A stretch of DNA of 64,000 nt from Lacticaseibacillus paracasei subsp. paracasei (GTDB lineage Bacteria > Bacillota > Bacilli > Lactobacillales > Lactobacillaceae): contig NZ_AP012541.1 of assembly GCF_000829035.1 (NCBI RefSeq), positions 1,674,001 through 1,738,000 on the forward strand. Reading direction: 5' to 3'. The stretch's first letter is position 1. Each line of letters starts with the position of its first letter. The position numbers were made by a program, and so were the translations under genes. This document shows positions 8,865 through 18,535 of the stretch, in pieces. A model generated the notes under the pieces. It was not told where the DNA came from. It made no database searches and was given only the letters and a program-made list of their open reading frames with translations.

Positions 8865-9368
8865 CTAATTTAAAGCCTTTAAGTGAGTGTGGATCGGATG
8901 CCGGAGCTTGTGCATCCATGGTACAACGACTTCATCCATGGCGGCATAATCATCGACAAGTGAAACAACGAAACTTTCCTTATACTTTGGTAAGCCAACC
9001 GTTGCGCCCCACATGTGTTTGACGATAATGTCTTTTTCCATCGGTGACAATTCAGTCAGCTTTTCAGCATTCCGCAAAGCAATCCGTGGATGGATGAAGG
9101 CATGAGTCCCCAAGTCAAACTTGGTTTTACGCCAATCGTAGTAAAACAGGTCGTGCAACAAGCCTGCCCGGGCGATCGCACGAACATTCAAGTGCAGCCG
9201 TTTCCCAATCAGATAACTCTGATAAGAAACACTGATCGAGTGTTCCAATCGGTTAGAATAATGATGTTGCGGGTGTTCTGCCAGTCGCTGGACTTCGGGT
9301 TTGGCTAAAAGATCCGCCACATACCCAACGTACTCAGCATCCGATTGCCAATCGCGTTTTTTGCTCAA
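8865..9368 (-). CDS. HD-domain metal-dependent phosphohydrolase
   Basis: The 167-residue protein has an HD-domain signature: RLEHSISVSYQS supplies the first His, LLHDLFYYDW the His-Asp pair, and SLVDDYAAM the distal Asp. Such proteins hydrolyse phosphate esters or nucleotides; the substrate cannot be read from the sequence. The TTG start has AAGGAG 8 bases upstream and no alternative fits better. It stands alone, between a TrmH-family methyltransferase and the YodB-like regulator, with its own terminator. Confidence 0.8.
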   Translation of the reverse strand: MSKKRDWQSDAEYVGYVADLLAKPEVQRLAEHPQHHYSNRLEHSISVSYQSYLIGKRLHLNVRAIARAGLLHDLFYYDWRKTKFDLGTHAFIHPRIALRNAEKLTELSPMEKDIIVKHMWGATVGLPKYKESFVVSLVDDYAAMDEVVVPWMHKLRHPIHTHLKALN

Positions 9369-9451
9369 GACATCTGCTCCTTTTGTGGTTTGATGAACAC
9401 ACTTATAGTATAACAGGTTCTAACCAGAAAGGTCACGTTTGTAAGGGATTC

Positions 9452-10213
9452 TTAATCCCCGACTAAATGAAACATCATGACTGCTGCAGCAACCGCCACA
9501 TTCAATGATTCAGCTTTGCCCCGGATCGGAATGTAAAGGTTCGTATCGGTATTTTGTAACAAAACTGGATCCATGCCATTGCCTTCATTGCCCACAATTA
9601 AGGCAAATCGTTCGCTCGGTTGAATGCTATGATAACTTTTAGCTTTTTCATTTAATTCTGAGCCATAAACTGGGATGCCGCCACGGTGTAAGGCTTTGAT
9701 AATTGGCATTAATTTAGCGGAGACAATGCGCACATGGAATTGACTGCCTTGCATCGCACGTAATACTTTTGGACCGAACGCATCCGCTGTCCCATTACCG
9801 AAGACCACCGTTTGAATCCCAGCTGCATCTGCAGTTCGCACCAAGGTCCCAACGTTACCCGGGTCCTGAATCGCATCCAACAATAAGAACTGACCACTCA
9901 ATGGCTCTGGCAATTGTTCTGCGCGGCGCGGCATCACAGCAAAAATGCCTTGCGGGGTCTGAGTGTCGCTTAAATGCTCAGAAACGGATTCAGAAATCTG
10001 TGTGATTTTGTCATAAAATGGCTTGAGCGCACGATCTTCAACATACTTTTCGGTCGCATAAATATCATAAGGGGTCTGGCCACTGGCAAGTGCTTCTTGG
10101 ACCAAGTGACGGCCTTCTAATAAGTAGCGGCCAGCATCCTTTTGATGTTTTTTAACCGTGAGTTTCTTGGCTGTTTTGATTCTGTCATTCTTAGGTGATG
10201 AAATATATTCCAT
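9452..10213 (-). CDS. TrmH/SpoU-family RNA 2'-O-ribose methyltransferase
   Basis: The 253-residue protein has an N-terminal substrate-binding domain (about residues 1-95, with RYLLEGRHLVQEAL) and a SPOUT knot domain with the three SpoU motifs: LDAIQDPGNVGTLVRTADA (motif 1), ALIVGNEGNGM (motif 2) and IPIRGKAESLNVAVAAAV (motif 3). It should methylate a ribose in rRNA or tRNA with S-adenosylmethionine; the target is unknown. Bacillus YsgA is the closest type known to me. GGAG precedes the ATG. It is divergent from acyP. Confidence 0.9.
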   Translation of the reverse strand: MEYISSPKNDRIKTAKKLTVKKHQKDAGRYLLEGRHLVQEALASGQTPYDIYATEKYVEDRALKPFYDKITQISESVSEHLSDTQTPQGIFAVMPRRAEQLPEPLSGQFLLLDAIQDPGNVGTLVRTADAAGIQTVVFGNGTADAFGPKVLRAMQGSQFHVRIVSAKLMPIIKALHRGGIPVYGSELNEKAKSYHSIQPSERFALIVGNEGNGMDPVLLQNTDTNLYIPIRGKAESLNVAVAAAVMMFHLVGD

Positions 10214-10300
10214 GAAGTTCTCCTTATTTTTAAATGGTACTTTGTTTGCTTGATGCCGTTTGGCGGGTTTTCTTCTTGCAAGACAAAATCCAACTTAAGT

Positions 10301-10328
10301 CTGTTGTCGTTTCTACTATAAGCCTTAT
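10301..10328 (+). promoter_or_regulatory. possible acyP-yidC promoter
   Basis: TTGTCG (near 10307) is separated by 16 bases from TATGCT in the divergent gap. Match is moderate. Confidence 0.4.
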
Positions 10329-10412
10329 GCTACACTAGTATGGACTGTGGAGAAAGCTAAGATGAGCAAATGCTGCTTGACAGCATCTCCAATTAAGAAA
10401 GGAAGTGTCTTT

Positions 10413-10694
10413 TTGGTCAAACTTGCTAAACAAATCGTCGTCCGCGGACGGGTGCAAGGCGTCGGTTTCCGCTGGGCCACGAAGATGATCGCCGACAATC
10501 TTGATATTAGCGGCACGATTGAGAATCGGTCTGATGGCTCTGTCTTTATTCAGGCTGCAGGTGAACCGTTAAACCTTGCCAAATTTGTGGCGAAGGTTAA
10601 GGCCGGTCCAAACCCATATGCAAACGTGTCGACCTACGAAGAACAGCCGCTTGAAGACGTGCCAAACTTCCGCGGTTTTCAAGTTACCGGTTGA
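10413..10694 (+). CDS. acyP: acylphosphatase
   Basis: The 93-residue protein has the full acylphosphatase fold signature: IVVRGRVQGVGFRW, with the phosphate-binding Arg in GVGFR, and IENRSDGSVFIQAAG, with the catalytic Asn. It hydrolyses carboxyl-phosphate bonds. The TTG start at 10413 is preceded by AAAGGAAG at 7-base spacing and gives the normal family length; the upstream ATG at 10347 would add 22 residues without a ribosome site. It is followed 58 bases later by yidC, a pairing common in lactobacilli. Confidence 0.92.
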   Translation: MVKLAKQIVVRGRVQGVGFRWATKMIADNLDISGTIENRSDGSVFIQAAGEPLNLAKFVAKVKAGPNPYANVSTYEEQPLEDVPNFRGFQVTG

Positions 10695-10752
10695 ATCCAA
10701 CCAGTCCATACAGTATAGTTAAACCCGATTACATTTTGAAGGGAAAACATTC

Positions 10753-11751
10753 ATGCACAAGTCGAAAAAATTTGTCACACTTGGGTTGGTGAGCTTGCTG
10801 CCGTTGATTTTAGCAGCATGCGCGCAAACCACTAAAAAAGGCACAACCATGAAGCCGCCGACGGATCCGTTTTTTGGCACTTTTTATAAAGTGATCGGAC
10901 TGCCACTGCAACATTTGATGGAGTGGATCGCCAGTCTGGTTGGCACTGCCAGCAGTTATGGGATCGCCATCATCGTGATCACCCTGCTAGTTCGTCTGAT
11001 TGTCCTGCCACTGATGCTGCGGCAACAACGAACGATGACGGCTTATCAAGAGAAGCAGAAGATCATCCAGCCACAACTAAAGATCGTTCAAGAGGCTACT
11101 AAGCGCGCCAAGACACCTGAACAGCAGATGGCAATGAACGGTTACATGCGGAAAATATACTCAGCCAATGGCACAAGCATGATTCCTTCCATGGGCTGCC
11201 TACCAATGCTGATTCAACTGCCAATTTTCTCTGGTTTGTATCAAGCCATCGCTTACTCCCCAGAAATTTCTGAAGCCACTTTTTTTGGCATTCAGTTGGG
11301 GCATTCCAATTTTATTGTCACGATTTTAGCAACTCTGCCATACATTGTCGTCAGCTTGATCATGCTGCAAGGCGTACCGCCAGAACAACGTAAAGCCATG
11401 CAGACAACTGCCTTTCTGAATCCGATCATGACATTTGTCTTTTGTATGATGTACAACGCCGGATTAGGCCTCTACTTCGGTGCTGGCGGGATCATTCTGA
11501 TTATTCAACAAGCGATCGTAACCTATGTTGTTACGCCGAACATCCGGAAGCGAATGGATGCTGAAATGGAAGAAAATCCACCGGTTATCGTTGTTGACGA
11601 ACATACTTTTGATAACTGGGATACGGCAACTGCTGGTGCCACTGGTGCAGCTGGTACAACAGGTAGCAGCAAACCTGCTGATCCAGACGCCATTGATCAT
11701 GGCAAATTACGTCGGCGTAACGCCGGTAAGCAACAACGTCCCCGGAAATAA
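10753..11751 (+). CDS. yidC: membrane protein insertase YidC (lipoprotein type)
   Basis: The 332-residue protein has a lipoprotein signal peptide with lipobox ILAAC (Cys23) and five transmembrane segments. The hydrophilic-groove Arg lies in ITLLVRLIVLPLMLRQQRTM, and GCLPMLIQLPIFSGLYQAI is a family signature. It inserts and folds membrane proteins, alone or with Sec, as do Gram-positive SpoIIIJ/YqjG proteins. The C-terminal tail is basic (KLRRRNAGKQQRPRK), a feature of the YidC2 type that can bind ribosomes, after a Gly/Thr/Ala-rich linker. GAAGGGAAAAC precedes the ATG, and a strong terminator follows. Confidence 0.96.
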   Translation: MHKSKKFVTLGLVSLLPLILAACAQTTKKGTTMKPPTDPFFGTFYKVIGLPLQHLMEWIASLVGTASSYGIAIIVITLLVRLIVLPLMLRQQRTMTAYQEKQKIIQPQLKIVQEATKRAKTPEQQMAMNGYMRKIYSANGTSMIPSMGCLPMLIQLPIFSGLYQAIAYSPEISEATFFGIQLGHSNFIVTILATLPYIVVSLIMLQGVPPEQRKAMQTTAFLNPIMTFVFCMMYNAGLGLYFGAGGIILIIQQAIVTYVVTPNIRKRMDAEMEENPPVIVVDEHTFDNWDTATAGATGAAGTTGSSKPADPDAIDHGKLRRRNAGKQQRPRK

Positions 11752-11766
11752 TCATCAAGTCATGAA

Positions 11767-11802
11767 ATAGCCCTGATCGCAAAATTAGCGATCAGGGCTA
11801 TT
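11767..11802 (+). terminator. terminator of acyP-yidC
   Basis: The perfect 12-base stem AGCCCTGATCGC / GCGATCAGGGCT with loop AAAATTA is followed by ATTTGT. Confidence 0.85.
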
Positions 11803-11918
11803 TGTGTACGCGACAGGATCTGAAGCCAAAAGTATTTGATGTCCCCCTGTTTGTTCGCCTCATACAGTGTGGGTTGCTTGATGACACGCTCATATGAACT
11901 CACCCTGCGCTTGAAAAC

Positions 11919-11950
11919 AAAAAACCTCAGACAAATAGCTCGTCTGAGGT
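11919..11950 (-). terminator. terminator of the two-component operon
   Basis: On the minus strand CCTCAGACG / TGTCTGAGG is followed by TTTTTTG, directly after the kinase gene. Confidence 0.88.
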
Positions 11951-11959
11951 ATAAAACGA

Positions 11960-13546
11960 TTAAAGATTACTCTTGATATGGGTATCAGTTTTGCCTGCTT
12001 CTGCGCGCTTAGTGGTTTCCTGTGCAGCCAGTGCTTGGGCTTTAGCTTCCGTGATGGTTGGCAAATCAATTCGGAAAATGGATCCATGACCTAAAGCGGA
12101 GTCAACTTCAATTTGACCGTGATAACTCTCAACTAACTGTTGCGCGATTGATAAACCTAGTCCGTTGCCGCCTTTTTCACGACTACGAGCCTTATCAACT
12201 CGATAAAAACGATTAAAGATGCGTCGACGATCCGCTTCGGCAATACCTTCACCAAAGTCTTGCACCGCAACGGCGACACCGGAAACGCTGTTTTCAGCCA
12301 TTGATACGTGAATCTCCTTGCGATCAGTGGAATACTTGACCGCATTGTCCAATAAAATAATCATGACCTGTTCCAAATGATTGCGATACATACGCACAAA
12401 CGTTTTCTGTTCCAAGTCGTCATCTAATGTAAACGTGAATTCCGGATGAATCATCCGAAAATCACCAACGACTTGTTGCACAGTCTGGTGCACATCAACA
12501 ACCGCATTTGGAAATTGGATATCCACTTGATCAGCGCGAGTAAGATCTAGCATTTCTTGAATCAGACTCTTCATGCGAGTCACTTCCTGCAATGAGGCCG
12601 TTAAAGATTCCGCCAAAACTTCCGGATCATCTTTTCCCCAGCGATTTAAAAGCTGCAAATGCCCTTCGAGAATCGCCACAGGGGTGCGCAATTCGTGGGA
12701 AACATCCTGAACAAACTCACCTTGCTGATCAATGTAGCGTTGAATCCGATCCAACATACCATTAAATTCCAGCACTAAATCGCCAAGCTCGTCGTTGCGC
12801 TTCAAGGCTGGTATTCGAACCGTACTCTGCGGTTCCTCATTGACAACATCAATAGCATTCGTAATAAGCTTAATCGGCTTGAGAAAGCGCGTCGCCAAAG
12901 CATAGCCAATGAGAATAGAAATAAGAATAGCCGCAAATGACAGTCCCATAATGAGTAACGTAATCTCATGCATGGTCGCATGAAATGCCGTCAGTTTATC
13001 CGTAACCTGCACATAGCCGATCAAATCCGAACTAGTTGCAGAATAAATCGGTGCCGTACCGACCAAGCCATGAAAATCATCAATATTGGCTTCTTGAACT
13101 TCCACGCCATGAACCTTGCCTAATGTAATCGGCGTATCGCGCGATTGAAAAATATTTGTCCGATCAGGTGAAAAAACAGAGACGCTCACATCCGCTTGCG
13201 CTAGTTTTTGAATCACGGAATCGGAGAAAATACGATTTTGCGATTCACTTGGCACTGGAATAGAGGTTTGTCCACTCGGCATTGCACCTTCCAATCGCGG
13301 CACGACCTGCGCCATCGTTAAGTCACCACTGACTGGGGAAAGTCGTTGGACGACGGTGTTAAGGGTGTCCGTCACGGTTCGGCGTTCCTGATTCACTAAA
13401 ATCTGCCGCATCGCGCCATAAAGGATCATTGAAAAGGTCACAAAGGTCACAAAAATCCCGACACCTACTGTTAAGGCCCATTTAACCTTTAACGAGATGC
13501 GGGGACTTTTTCTAGTTTGCTCAAGCGTTTGTTTCTTCGGAATCAT
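11960..13546 (-). CDS. sensor histidine kinase, ArlS-like (HAMP, HisKA, HATPase)
   Basis: The 528-residue protein has a membrane helix near residues 24-50, an extracellular domain of about 140 residues, a second helix near 195-220, a HAMP domain (about 220-275), and a HisKA domain with DVSHELRTPVAILEGHLQLLNRWGKDD (phosphoacceptor His). The HATPase_c domain carries N (MIILLDNAVKYS), G1 (VQDFGEGI) and G2 (EKGGNGLGLS) boxes. The DHp sequence resembles ArlS-type kinases. The ATG overlaps the last base of the regulator stop (TAATG), so the pair is coupled. The C-terminal tail after residue 505 is Ala/Lys/Thr-rich. The stimulus is unknown. Confidence 0.9.
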   Translation of the reverse strand: MIPKKQTLEQTRKSPRISLKVKWALTVGVGIFVTFVTFSMILYGAMRQILVNQERRTVTDTLNTVVQRLSPVSGDLTMAQVVPRLEGAMPSGQTSIPVPSESQNRIFSDSVIQKLAQADVSVSVFSPDRTNIFQSRDTPITLGKVHGVEVQEANIDDFHGLVGTAPIYSATSSDLIGYVQVTDKLTAFHATMHEITLLIMGLSFAAILISILIGYALATRFLKPIKLITNAIDVVNEEPQSTVRIPALKRNDELGDLVLEFNGMLDRIQRYIDQQGEFVQDVSHELRTPVAILEGHLQLLNRWGKDDPEVLAESLTASLQEVTRMKSLIQEMLDLTRADQVDIQFPNAVVDVHQTVQQVVGDFRMIHPEFTFTLDDDLEQKTFVRMYRNHLEQVMIILLDNAVKYSTDRKEIHVSMAENSVSGVAVAVQDFGEGIAEADRRRIFNRFYRVDKARSREKGGNGLGLSIAQQLVESYHGQIEVDSALGHGSIFRIDLPTITEAKAQALAAQETTKRAEAGKTDTHIKSNL

Positions 13547-14232
13547 TACGAACGCATAACATAGCCGGTTCCCCGAACCGTTTGAATATAACTCGGTTCA
13601 CCCGGTCGATCGATTTTATTACGAATATAACGGACATAGACGTCAACAACATTCGTTTCCACGTCAGAGTTGTAACCCCAAACCTTTGAGAGCAAAACGT
13701 CACGAGCCAAAACAACATTGACATTTTCCATAAGCGTCAGCAATAATTCGTACTCACGTTTGGTTAATTCAATAATGTCGTCGCCGCGCCGAACAACGCG
13801 ATTTTCTTTTTCAATCACTAAATCACGATATTTGATGGTTGTCTGCTTAGCGGTGTTGTTTTCGCCTTCAATACTGATTCGGCGCAACAAAGCACGCAAG
13901 CGCGCGAGTAATTCTTCAATGGCAAATGGCTTCACAATGTAGTCATCAGCGCCATGATCCAAGCCACTGACGCGATCAATGACAGAATCCCGCGCGGTCA
14001 TCATAATGATCGGTGTATTCTTCACCTGACGAACGCGCCGGCAAACTTCAAGGCCGTTTAATTCTGGCAACATCAAGTCAAGCAAGATGGCATCCCAGTC
14101 CTCTGCCAAAGCCGCTTCCAACCCGGTTCGACCGTTAAAATGCACTTCGGTCTCATAGCCCTCGTGTTTTAATTCCAGTTCGACAAACCGCGCTAAATTT
14201 TTTTCATCTTCAATAATTAATATTTTACTCAT
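13546..14232 (-). CDS. OmpR/PhoB-family response regulator
   Basis: The 228-residue regulator has a receiver domain with acidic pocket IIEDEKN, phospho-acceptor Asp in ILLDLMLPELNG, conserved Thr in MMTARD and Lys in IVKPF. The C-terminal winged helix includes LTKREYELL, SKVWGYNSDVETNVVDVYVRYIRNKI and TVRGTGYVMR. It pairs with the kinase that follows. The ATG at 14232 has AAGGAG 7-8 bases upstream, and the 12-codon upstream extension is rejected. It most resembles ArlR-type regulators. Confidence 0.93.
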   Translation of the reverse strand: MSKILIIEDEKNLARFVELELKHEGYETEVHFNGRTGLEAALAEDWDAILLDLMLPELNGLEVCRRVRQVKNTPIIMMTARDSVIDRVSGLDHGADDYIVKPFAIEELLARLRALLRRISIEGENNTAKQTTIKYRDLVIEKENRVVRRGDDIIELTKREYELLLTLMENVNVVLARDVLLSKVWGYNSDVETNVVDVYVRYIRNKIDRPGEPSYIQTVRGTGYVMRS

Positions 14233-14433
14233 CAATGGTCTCCTTATACTTATTCGTCTCTGACGCACTCACAGACTGAATCCATTTGTTTTTTCTCATA
14301 AAAACATATGCTACGACAGTTTAGCACAGTTTTCTCATTTTGACTATCAGCCGCGCAACGATGGGGCTCGACAAACACAAGAAATCTTTGTTCGGAGACT
14401 TTCTCATTTTTCAAAACTGGTAAATTCTCATAA

Positions 14434-14479
14434 AAAGACCAATCCTTCAAACAATAAATATGTTTGTGAGATTGGTCTT
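14434..14479 (-). terminator. terminator of gnd
   Basis: Minus-strand stem AGACCAATC / GATTGGTCT, extended by CAAACA/TGTTTG, ends in TTTTTA about 23 bases past the gnd stop. Confidence 0.88.
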
Positions 14480-14501
14480 CATTTTTATAAATATGAAGTT
14501 A

Positions 14502-15920
14502 TTAAGCTTCGGTATACCATGAATAGTGGTAGATGCCGTCGCGATCGGTTCGTTCGTAAGTGTGCGCACCGAAGTAATCACGTTGTGCCTGCGTGAGGTT
14601 AGCAGGCAAGACGGCTGAACGGTAGGAATCGTAATAACTGATAGCGGCTGAGAAGCCTGGAACTGGTACACCAGCCTTGACAGCAACACCAACTAAGTCG
14701 CGGACACTTTCCTGATAATTCTTGGCGATATTCAAGAAGTAGTCATCCAGCAATAAGTTCTGCAAATCGGGCTTCTTATTATACGCATCAGTGATGTTTT
14801 GCAGGAAACGAGCGCGGATGATGCAGCCAGCGCGCCAGATCTTGGCCAAGTCCCCATATTGCAGCTTCCAATCGTACTTCTCTGAAGCAAAGCGCAATTG
14901 TTCGAACCCTTGGGCATACGACATGAGCTTACTGAAGTACAGAGCCTTGCGAATCATTTCAATGGCTTCTTTTTTGTCAACAGAAACATTGGCAACCGGC
15001 TTCGGCAATACCTTGCTGGCCTCAACCCGTTCTTGTTTCATGGCACTGATATAACGAGCGTAGACTGATTCAGTAATGACACTCTGCGGTACCCCTAATT
15101 CAAGTGCTGACTGGGAGGACCACTTGCCTGTGCCTTTATTGCCGGCACGATCAAGGATCATGTCAACAATCGGTTTGTCACTGCCGAGATCATCCTTGCG
15201 AGTCAAAATGTCAGCAGTGATGTCAATCAGGTAAGAATCCAGTTCGCCTTTGTTCCATTCACTGAAAATATCAGCCATTTCTTTGACATCAAGGCCAAGA
15301 AGATTGCGCATTAAGTTGTAGCTTTCAGCGATCAGTTCCATATCGCCGTATTCAATGCCATTATGCACCATCTTGACATAGTGGCCTGCTCCGTTTGGTC
15401 CGATATACGTGACACAAGGTGCGCCGTCTTCAGCCTTAGCGGAGATGGCTTCCAGAATTGGTGCGACCAGGTCATAGGCTTCTTTTTGGCCGCCTGGCAT
15501 CAATGAAGGGCCATGCAAAGCGCCTAACTCGCCACCGGAAACACCCATGCCGATAAAGTTAATGCCTGACTTGTCGAGCTCAGCACTGCGACGCATGGTA
15601 TCTTCAAAGAAAGTATTACCGCCATCAATCAGCACATCGCCTTTATCTAATAACGGGAGTAGTTCCTTAATAACAGCATCTGTACCAGCGCCAGCCTTAA
15701 CCATCATGATAATTCGGCGTGGTTTCTCAAGTGATGCGACAAAATCTTCAATTTTGTAACTTGGTACCAACTTTTTATCCGGATGCTCTTCAACAACCGC
15801 CTTTGTTTTGCTGCCAGTGCGATTGAAGATAGCAACGGTATTGCCGCGGCTTTCAATATTCAGGGCAAGATTCTTGCCCATAACTGCCATGCCGACAACA
15901 CCAATTTGTGGTTTATCCAT
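14502..15920 (-). CDS. gnd: 6-phosphogluconate dehydrogenase, decarboxylating
   Basis: The 472-residue enzyme oxidises 6-phosphogluconate to ribulose-5-phosphate with NADP+, releasing CO2, in the oxidative pentose-phosphate route. The Rossmann motif [15 protein letters not shown] is at the N-terminus, the substrate signature around [22 protein letters not shown] in the middle, and the C-terminal all-helical domain ends with ...[15 protein letters not shown]. The ATG at 15920 has AGGAGG at 9-base spacing; an ATG six bases earlier is closer to the ribosome site and less likely. It is monocistronic. Confidence 0.97.
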   Translation of the reverse strand: MDKPQIGVVGMAVMGKNLALNIESRGNTVAIFNRTGSKTKAVVEEHPDKKLVPSYKIEDFVASLEKPRRIIMMVKAGAGTDAVIKELLPLLDKGDVLIDGGNTFFEDTMRRSAELDKSGINFIGMGVSGGELGALHGPSLMPGGQKEAYDLVAPILEAISAKAEDGAPCVTYIGPNGAGHYVKMVHNGIEYGDMELIAESYNLMRNLLGLDVKEMADIFSEWNKGELDSYLIDITADILTRKDDLGSDKPIVDMILDRAGNKGTGKWSSQSALELGVPQSVITESVYARYISAMKQERVEASKVLPKPVANVSVDKKEAIEMIRKALYFSKLMSYAQGFEQLRFASEKYDWKLQYGDLAKIWRAGCIIRARFLQNITDAYNKKPDLQNLLLDDYFLNIAKNYQESVRDLVGVAVKAGVPVPGFSAAISYYDSYRSAVLPANLTQAQRDYFGAHTYERTDRDGIYHYSWYTEA

Positions 15921-16103
15921 GAACATGGACCTCCTCATTCATTTCGTCATTTACTCCTTTTATGTTAGCAGAAACAGCTTGGGTTTAACAGTCAACAGCT
16001 AGTTTAGAAGCGGTCAATTTTTCTTCGCTTATTTTCTTTGAAAAAGAAGACGCCGCCTCAGGCAAACAGACAGAATCAGCTTTGTTTCAACTATTTTAAA
16101 ATG

Positions 16104-16418
16104 CTATCCCTCTGTGTGAGCTGTTATCACGGTGAAACTGTTAGCATTAATTGTCACGATGATGTGATCAATCTTGACGTACCAATTTTTACCCTTTCGA
16201 TTCATGATTGCTTCAGGATTCAGAATTTTCTCTTTGCAAAATGCAATGACGTCCCGATTAGTAAGTGAAAGATTGTGTTCAATCCGGATGCGCCCTAGTT
16301 TTGTAGTGTGCAATTTGTCTAAGTTTCTCAGTAACTGATTATCAGAAATCATTTTTATATTCACCGCAGCGAGCTTTATTTTTTGAGTCCGCTCCCTTAT
16401 CAACTGTTTTTGAGTCAT
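16104..16418 (-). CDS. small protein resembling the DUF3781 family
   Basis: The 104-residue cytoplasmic protein contains LDKLHTTKLGRIRIEHNL, DVIAFCKEKIL and NWYVKIDHIIVTINANSFTVITAH, a pattern I associate with DUF3781, a family without known function. It has no signal peptide or membrane helix. The ribosome site is weak (GTTGGG before the ATG). It stands alone between yceD and gnd, about 135 bases from the yceD stop. The local sequence looks more AT-rich than its neighbours. Confidence 0.65.
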   Translation of the reverse strand: MTQKQLIRERTQKIKLAAVNIKMISDNQLLRNLDKLHTTKLGRIRIEHNLSLTNRDVIAFCKEKILNPEAIMNRKGKNWYVKIDHIIVTINANSFTVITAHTEG

Positions 16419-16468
16419 GAACCCAACAAGACTTTCTCATAAAAACCGTTTTCGCTACTACAAAAGAA

Positions 16469-16504
16469 AATGGCATCCTCGCAATACAATTACGAAGGTG
16501 CCAT
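16469..16504 (-). terminator. terminator of yceD
   Basis: Minus-strand stem AATGGCACC...CGA / TCG...GATGCCATT is followed by TTCTTTTG, about 50 bases past the yceD stop. Confidence 0.75.
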
Positions 16505-16552
16505 TTGTCAATAGATCAAATCGCCTTACCGTGAGCCTGAAGACCTTATTGA

Positions 16553-17101
16553 TCACGATTGATCGTCATCAGGGAACATTCCCTTTAATTTCGTAAAGGG
16601 ATTGTCCGCCTGTTTTTCTTTTTTAACAGCTTTATCAAAATCCTCTTCAGCTAAAACTTCCCAGTCATCGCCTGAGGGCATATCACCGCTTGCGACTTCT
16701 TCTGGTGTCAGGACCTGCATTGGAATGCTCAACAACAGATGGTCCTCAATTGCTGGCAACAGATCCAGTTCAGCATCTTCGAGCGGCATAAGAATTTCGC
16801 CGTCCTCATATTGGTCAGCATGACCAGCGTCCGTTAAATAAATTTCGCTGAACGTAAAATCTTGCGGCAGTGTGACCGGCGTCAAACTGCGCGTTGACGG
16901 CACAACCAAATTACCCTTTAGATTAACACTGACCAAAAAGTCACCACGATCATAGACAATATCGCCGCTTACCTGAATGGGACTCACGTCAAGAACCTCG
17001 GGATCGCGATCCTGTAAATCCGTTTTAACATCTAACGTGGTGCTAAAATGCAACGGCTCCTGATCGTGTTTTATTAACTCCTGAACGGTCCATTTCAACA
17101 T
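16553..17101 (-). CDS. ylbN: YceD/DUF177 family protein (23S rRNA accumulation)
   Basis: The 182-residue acidic protein has the DUF177 layout: N-terminal MLKWTVQEL, central GDIVYDRGDFLVSVNLKGNLVVPSTRSL, the acidic stretch ENGE-like DQYEDGEILMPLEDAELDLLPAIEDHLLLSIPMQ, and a Lys/Asp C-terminus ending NPFTKLKGMF. In E. coli YceD is needed for normal 23S rRNA levels. It follows tmcAL as ylbN follows ylbM in Bacillus, but no rpmF lies next to it here. AAAGGAGGT precedes the ATG by 7 bases. Two repeat A copies separate it from tmcAL. Confidence 0.88.
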   Translation of the reverse strand: MLKWTVQELIKHDQEPLHFSTTLDVKTDLQDRDPEVLDVSPIQVSGDIVYDRGDFLVSVNLKGNLVVPSTRSLTPVTLPQDFTFSEIYLTDAGHADQYEDGEILMPLEDAELDLLPAIEDHLLLSIPMQVLTPEEVASGDMPSGDDWEVLAEEDFDKAVKKEKQADNPFTKLKGMFPDDDQS

Positions 17102-17120
17102 GTGGTTTACCTCCTTTAAA

Positions 17121-17238
17121 CGCGTTCGTAGGCGCAGAAACCTGCACATAAGAGCCTCAAGCCTCAATGGCCAAGGACCAGCCATTGAGGCTTGAGGCCA
17201 CTTATGTTCCGGTTTCTAAACGCGCCTACTCACGCTCT
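17121..17238. repeat. palindromic repeat A, copy 3
   Basis: Full copy: outer arms GCGTTCGTAGGCGC / GCGCCTACTCACGC, conserved GCAGAAACCTGCACATAA, core CTCAAGCCTCAATGGC / GCCATTGAGGCTTGAG, then GGTTTCTAAACGCGCC. It begins directly upstream of the yceD ribosome site. It forms a tandem pair, in the same orientation, with copy 4. Confidence 0.92.
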
Positions 17239-17246
17239 GCTCATAA

Positions 17247-17362
17247 ACGCGCTCACTGGCGCAGAAACCTGCGTGTAAGGACCTCAGGCGCAATGATCCA
17301 AGTTCGGTCATCACACGTGAGGACGCTTATGCTCCGGTTACTAAGCGCGCCAGTTCGCGCTC
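17247..17362. repeat. palindromic repeat A, copy 4
   Basis: Outer arms GCGCTCACTGGCGC / GCGCCAGTTCGCGC pair with two mismatches. The core is more diverged (CCTCAGGCGCAATGA / TCATCACACGTGAGG). It ends two bases from the tmcAL stop. Confidence 0.88.
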
Positions 17363-17363
17363 T

Positions 17364-18500
17364 TCACATCAGTGGTCGTCGGCCATAGTTCTGCTCAACG
17401 CCACCAATCGTTGTGATTAATCGATCCGCGCGATGGGTCATCGCGAGGACGCCATCCGGTGCAAGCATATCAGCACTGACCTTTGTGAGCAAGGGCCAGT
17501 CAAGATCATGCTTGACACTATTGAGATACTGCCGCCCAGTTGGCGTGAACCCTAAAACATGCAACTGCGGGTGTTGCCGTGCCTGATTAACCGCCGTAGC
17601 CGTCATATTCAAAGTAATGGCCAACGCTAGCCGTCGCAACCGCGCATAGGTATAGCGTTTCGATTTTACCTGCTTCAAAAAAGCAGTCATGTCTTGCGCG
17701 TCATCAATTTTTTGGGTGAAGCGATACTCTAACCCTTCTGCCATGGTTGCGACCAGCCGCAGTTCATTGAGCTCGGCTGTTTGCACGCGATATTTCAACC
17801 ACGGGAAAAATTGTGCCCAGCTATACTGTTGTTGCTTAGCATAAAAATCGACAAGCTCAGTAGGCACGATGGCTTCAACCGATTGATCAGCACGTAAATA
17901 CTCACGCACTGTCGAGGCGCTGGCGATGTTGGCTTGAATGCCTACTTCATCATGACCAATCCCACGACGCGCAAATGGTAACAATGTCATCGGCCTCTTC
18001 AACGCTAAATTAGCCTTGGCATAACTCAAGCCCAGCATAAAATTAGGATCAGTTTGGGTGATCCCAGCCGCTTTTGCATAAACAGCGTTGAGTTGCGTGG
18101 CGTATGTCTGCGTATAATCGCGAAATCCATCCTCAGTTAACGCTGCTGTCGCCAGTTTTTCAGCTAAATCCGCATAAGCAACTTCAGGATGCTCAGTACC
18201 AAAGGCTAAAGTGTTGACACCCATGGCGGCCAACGCGGTCACACCGGCTTCAGCAAACTGGTCAGCGGCCTGAACGGCTCCGGTCACCGGCAACTCAACG
18301 ACAATGTCTGCACCATGCTGCAAAGCCGCCTGCGCCCGAACCCATTTATCAAAAATAGCCGGCTCCCCGCGTTGTACATAGTTACCAGACATCACGACAA
18401 CGACAACATCTGCTTGCGCCAGCTTTCGCGCTTGTGCCAAGGCATATGCATGACCCGTATGAAATGGATTAAATTCAGCAATCATCCCAACTGTCTGCAT
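17364..18500 (-). CDS. tmcAL: tRNA(Met) cytidine acetate ligase TmcAL
   Basis: The 378-residue nucleotidyltransferase-fold protein (YlbM) makes N4-acetylcytidine at the wobble base of elongator tRNA-Met from acetate and ATP. The N-terminus [21 protein letters not shown] has the HxGH motif (HTGH), then [18 protein letters not shown] and FGTEHPE. GAGGCGGCC precedes the ATG at 18500. It closes the yqeG-yqeH-yhbY-nadD-yqeK-rsfS-yqeM series, as in other lactobacilli. Confidence 0.94.
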   Translation of the reverse strand: MQTVGMIAEFNPFHTGHAYALAQARKLAQADVVVVVMSGNYVQRGEPAIFDKWVRAQAALQHGADIVVELPVTGAVQAADQFAEAGVTALAAMGVNTLAFGTEHPEVAYADLAEKLATAALTEDGFRDYTQTYATQLNAVYAKAAGITQTDPNFMLGLSYAKANLALKRPMTLLPFARRGIGHDEVGIQANIASASTVREYLRADQSVEAIVPTELVDFYAKQQQYSWAQFFPWLKYRVQTAELNELRLVATMAEGLEYRFTQKIDDAQDMTAFLKQVKSKRYTYARLRRLALAITLNMTATAVNQARQHPQLHVLGFTPTGRQYLNSVKHDLDWPLLTKVSADMLAPDGVLAMTHRADRLITTIGGVEQNYGRRPLM

Positions 18501-18535
18501 GGCCGCCTCCTAAACTGCAAGATCATCATGGTCAT

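Noticed and set aside
16553..17101. Expected rpmF after yceD
   Set aside because: No L32-like frame was found in the gap to the DUF3781-like gene; the terminator follows yceD directly.
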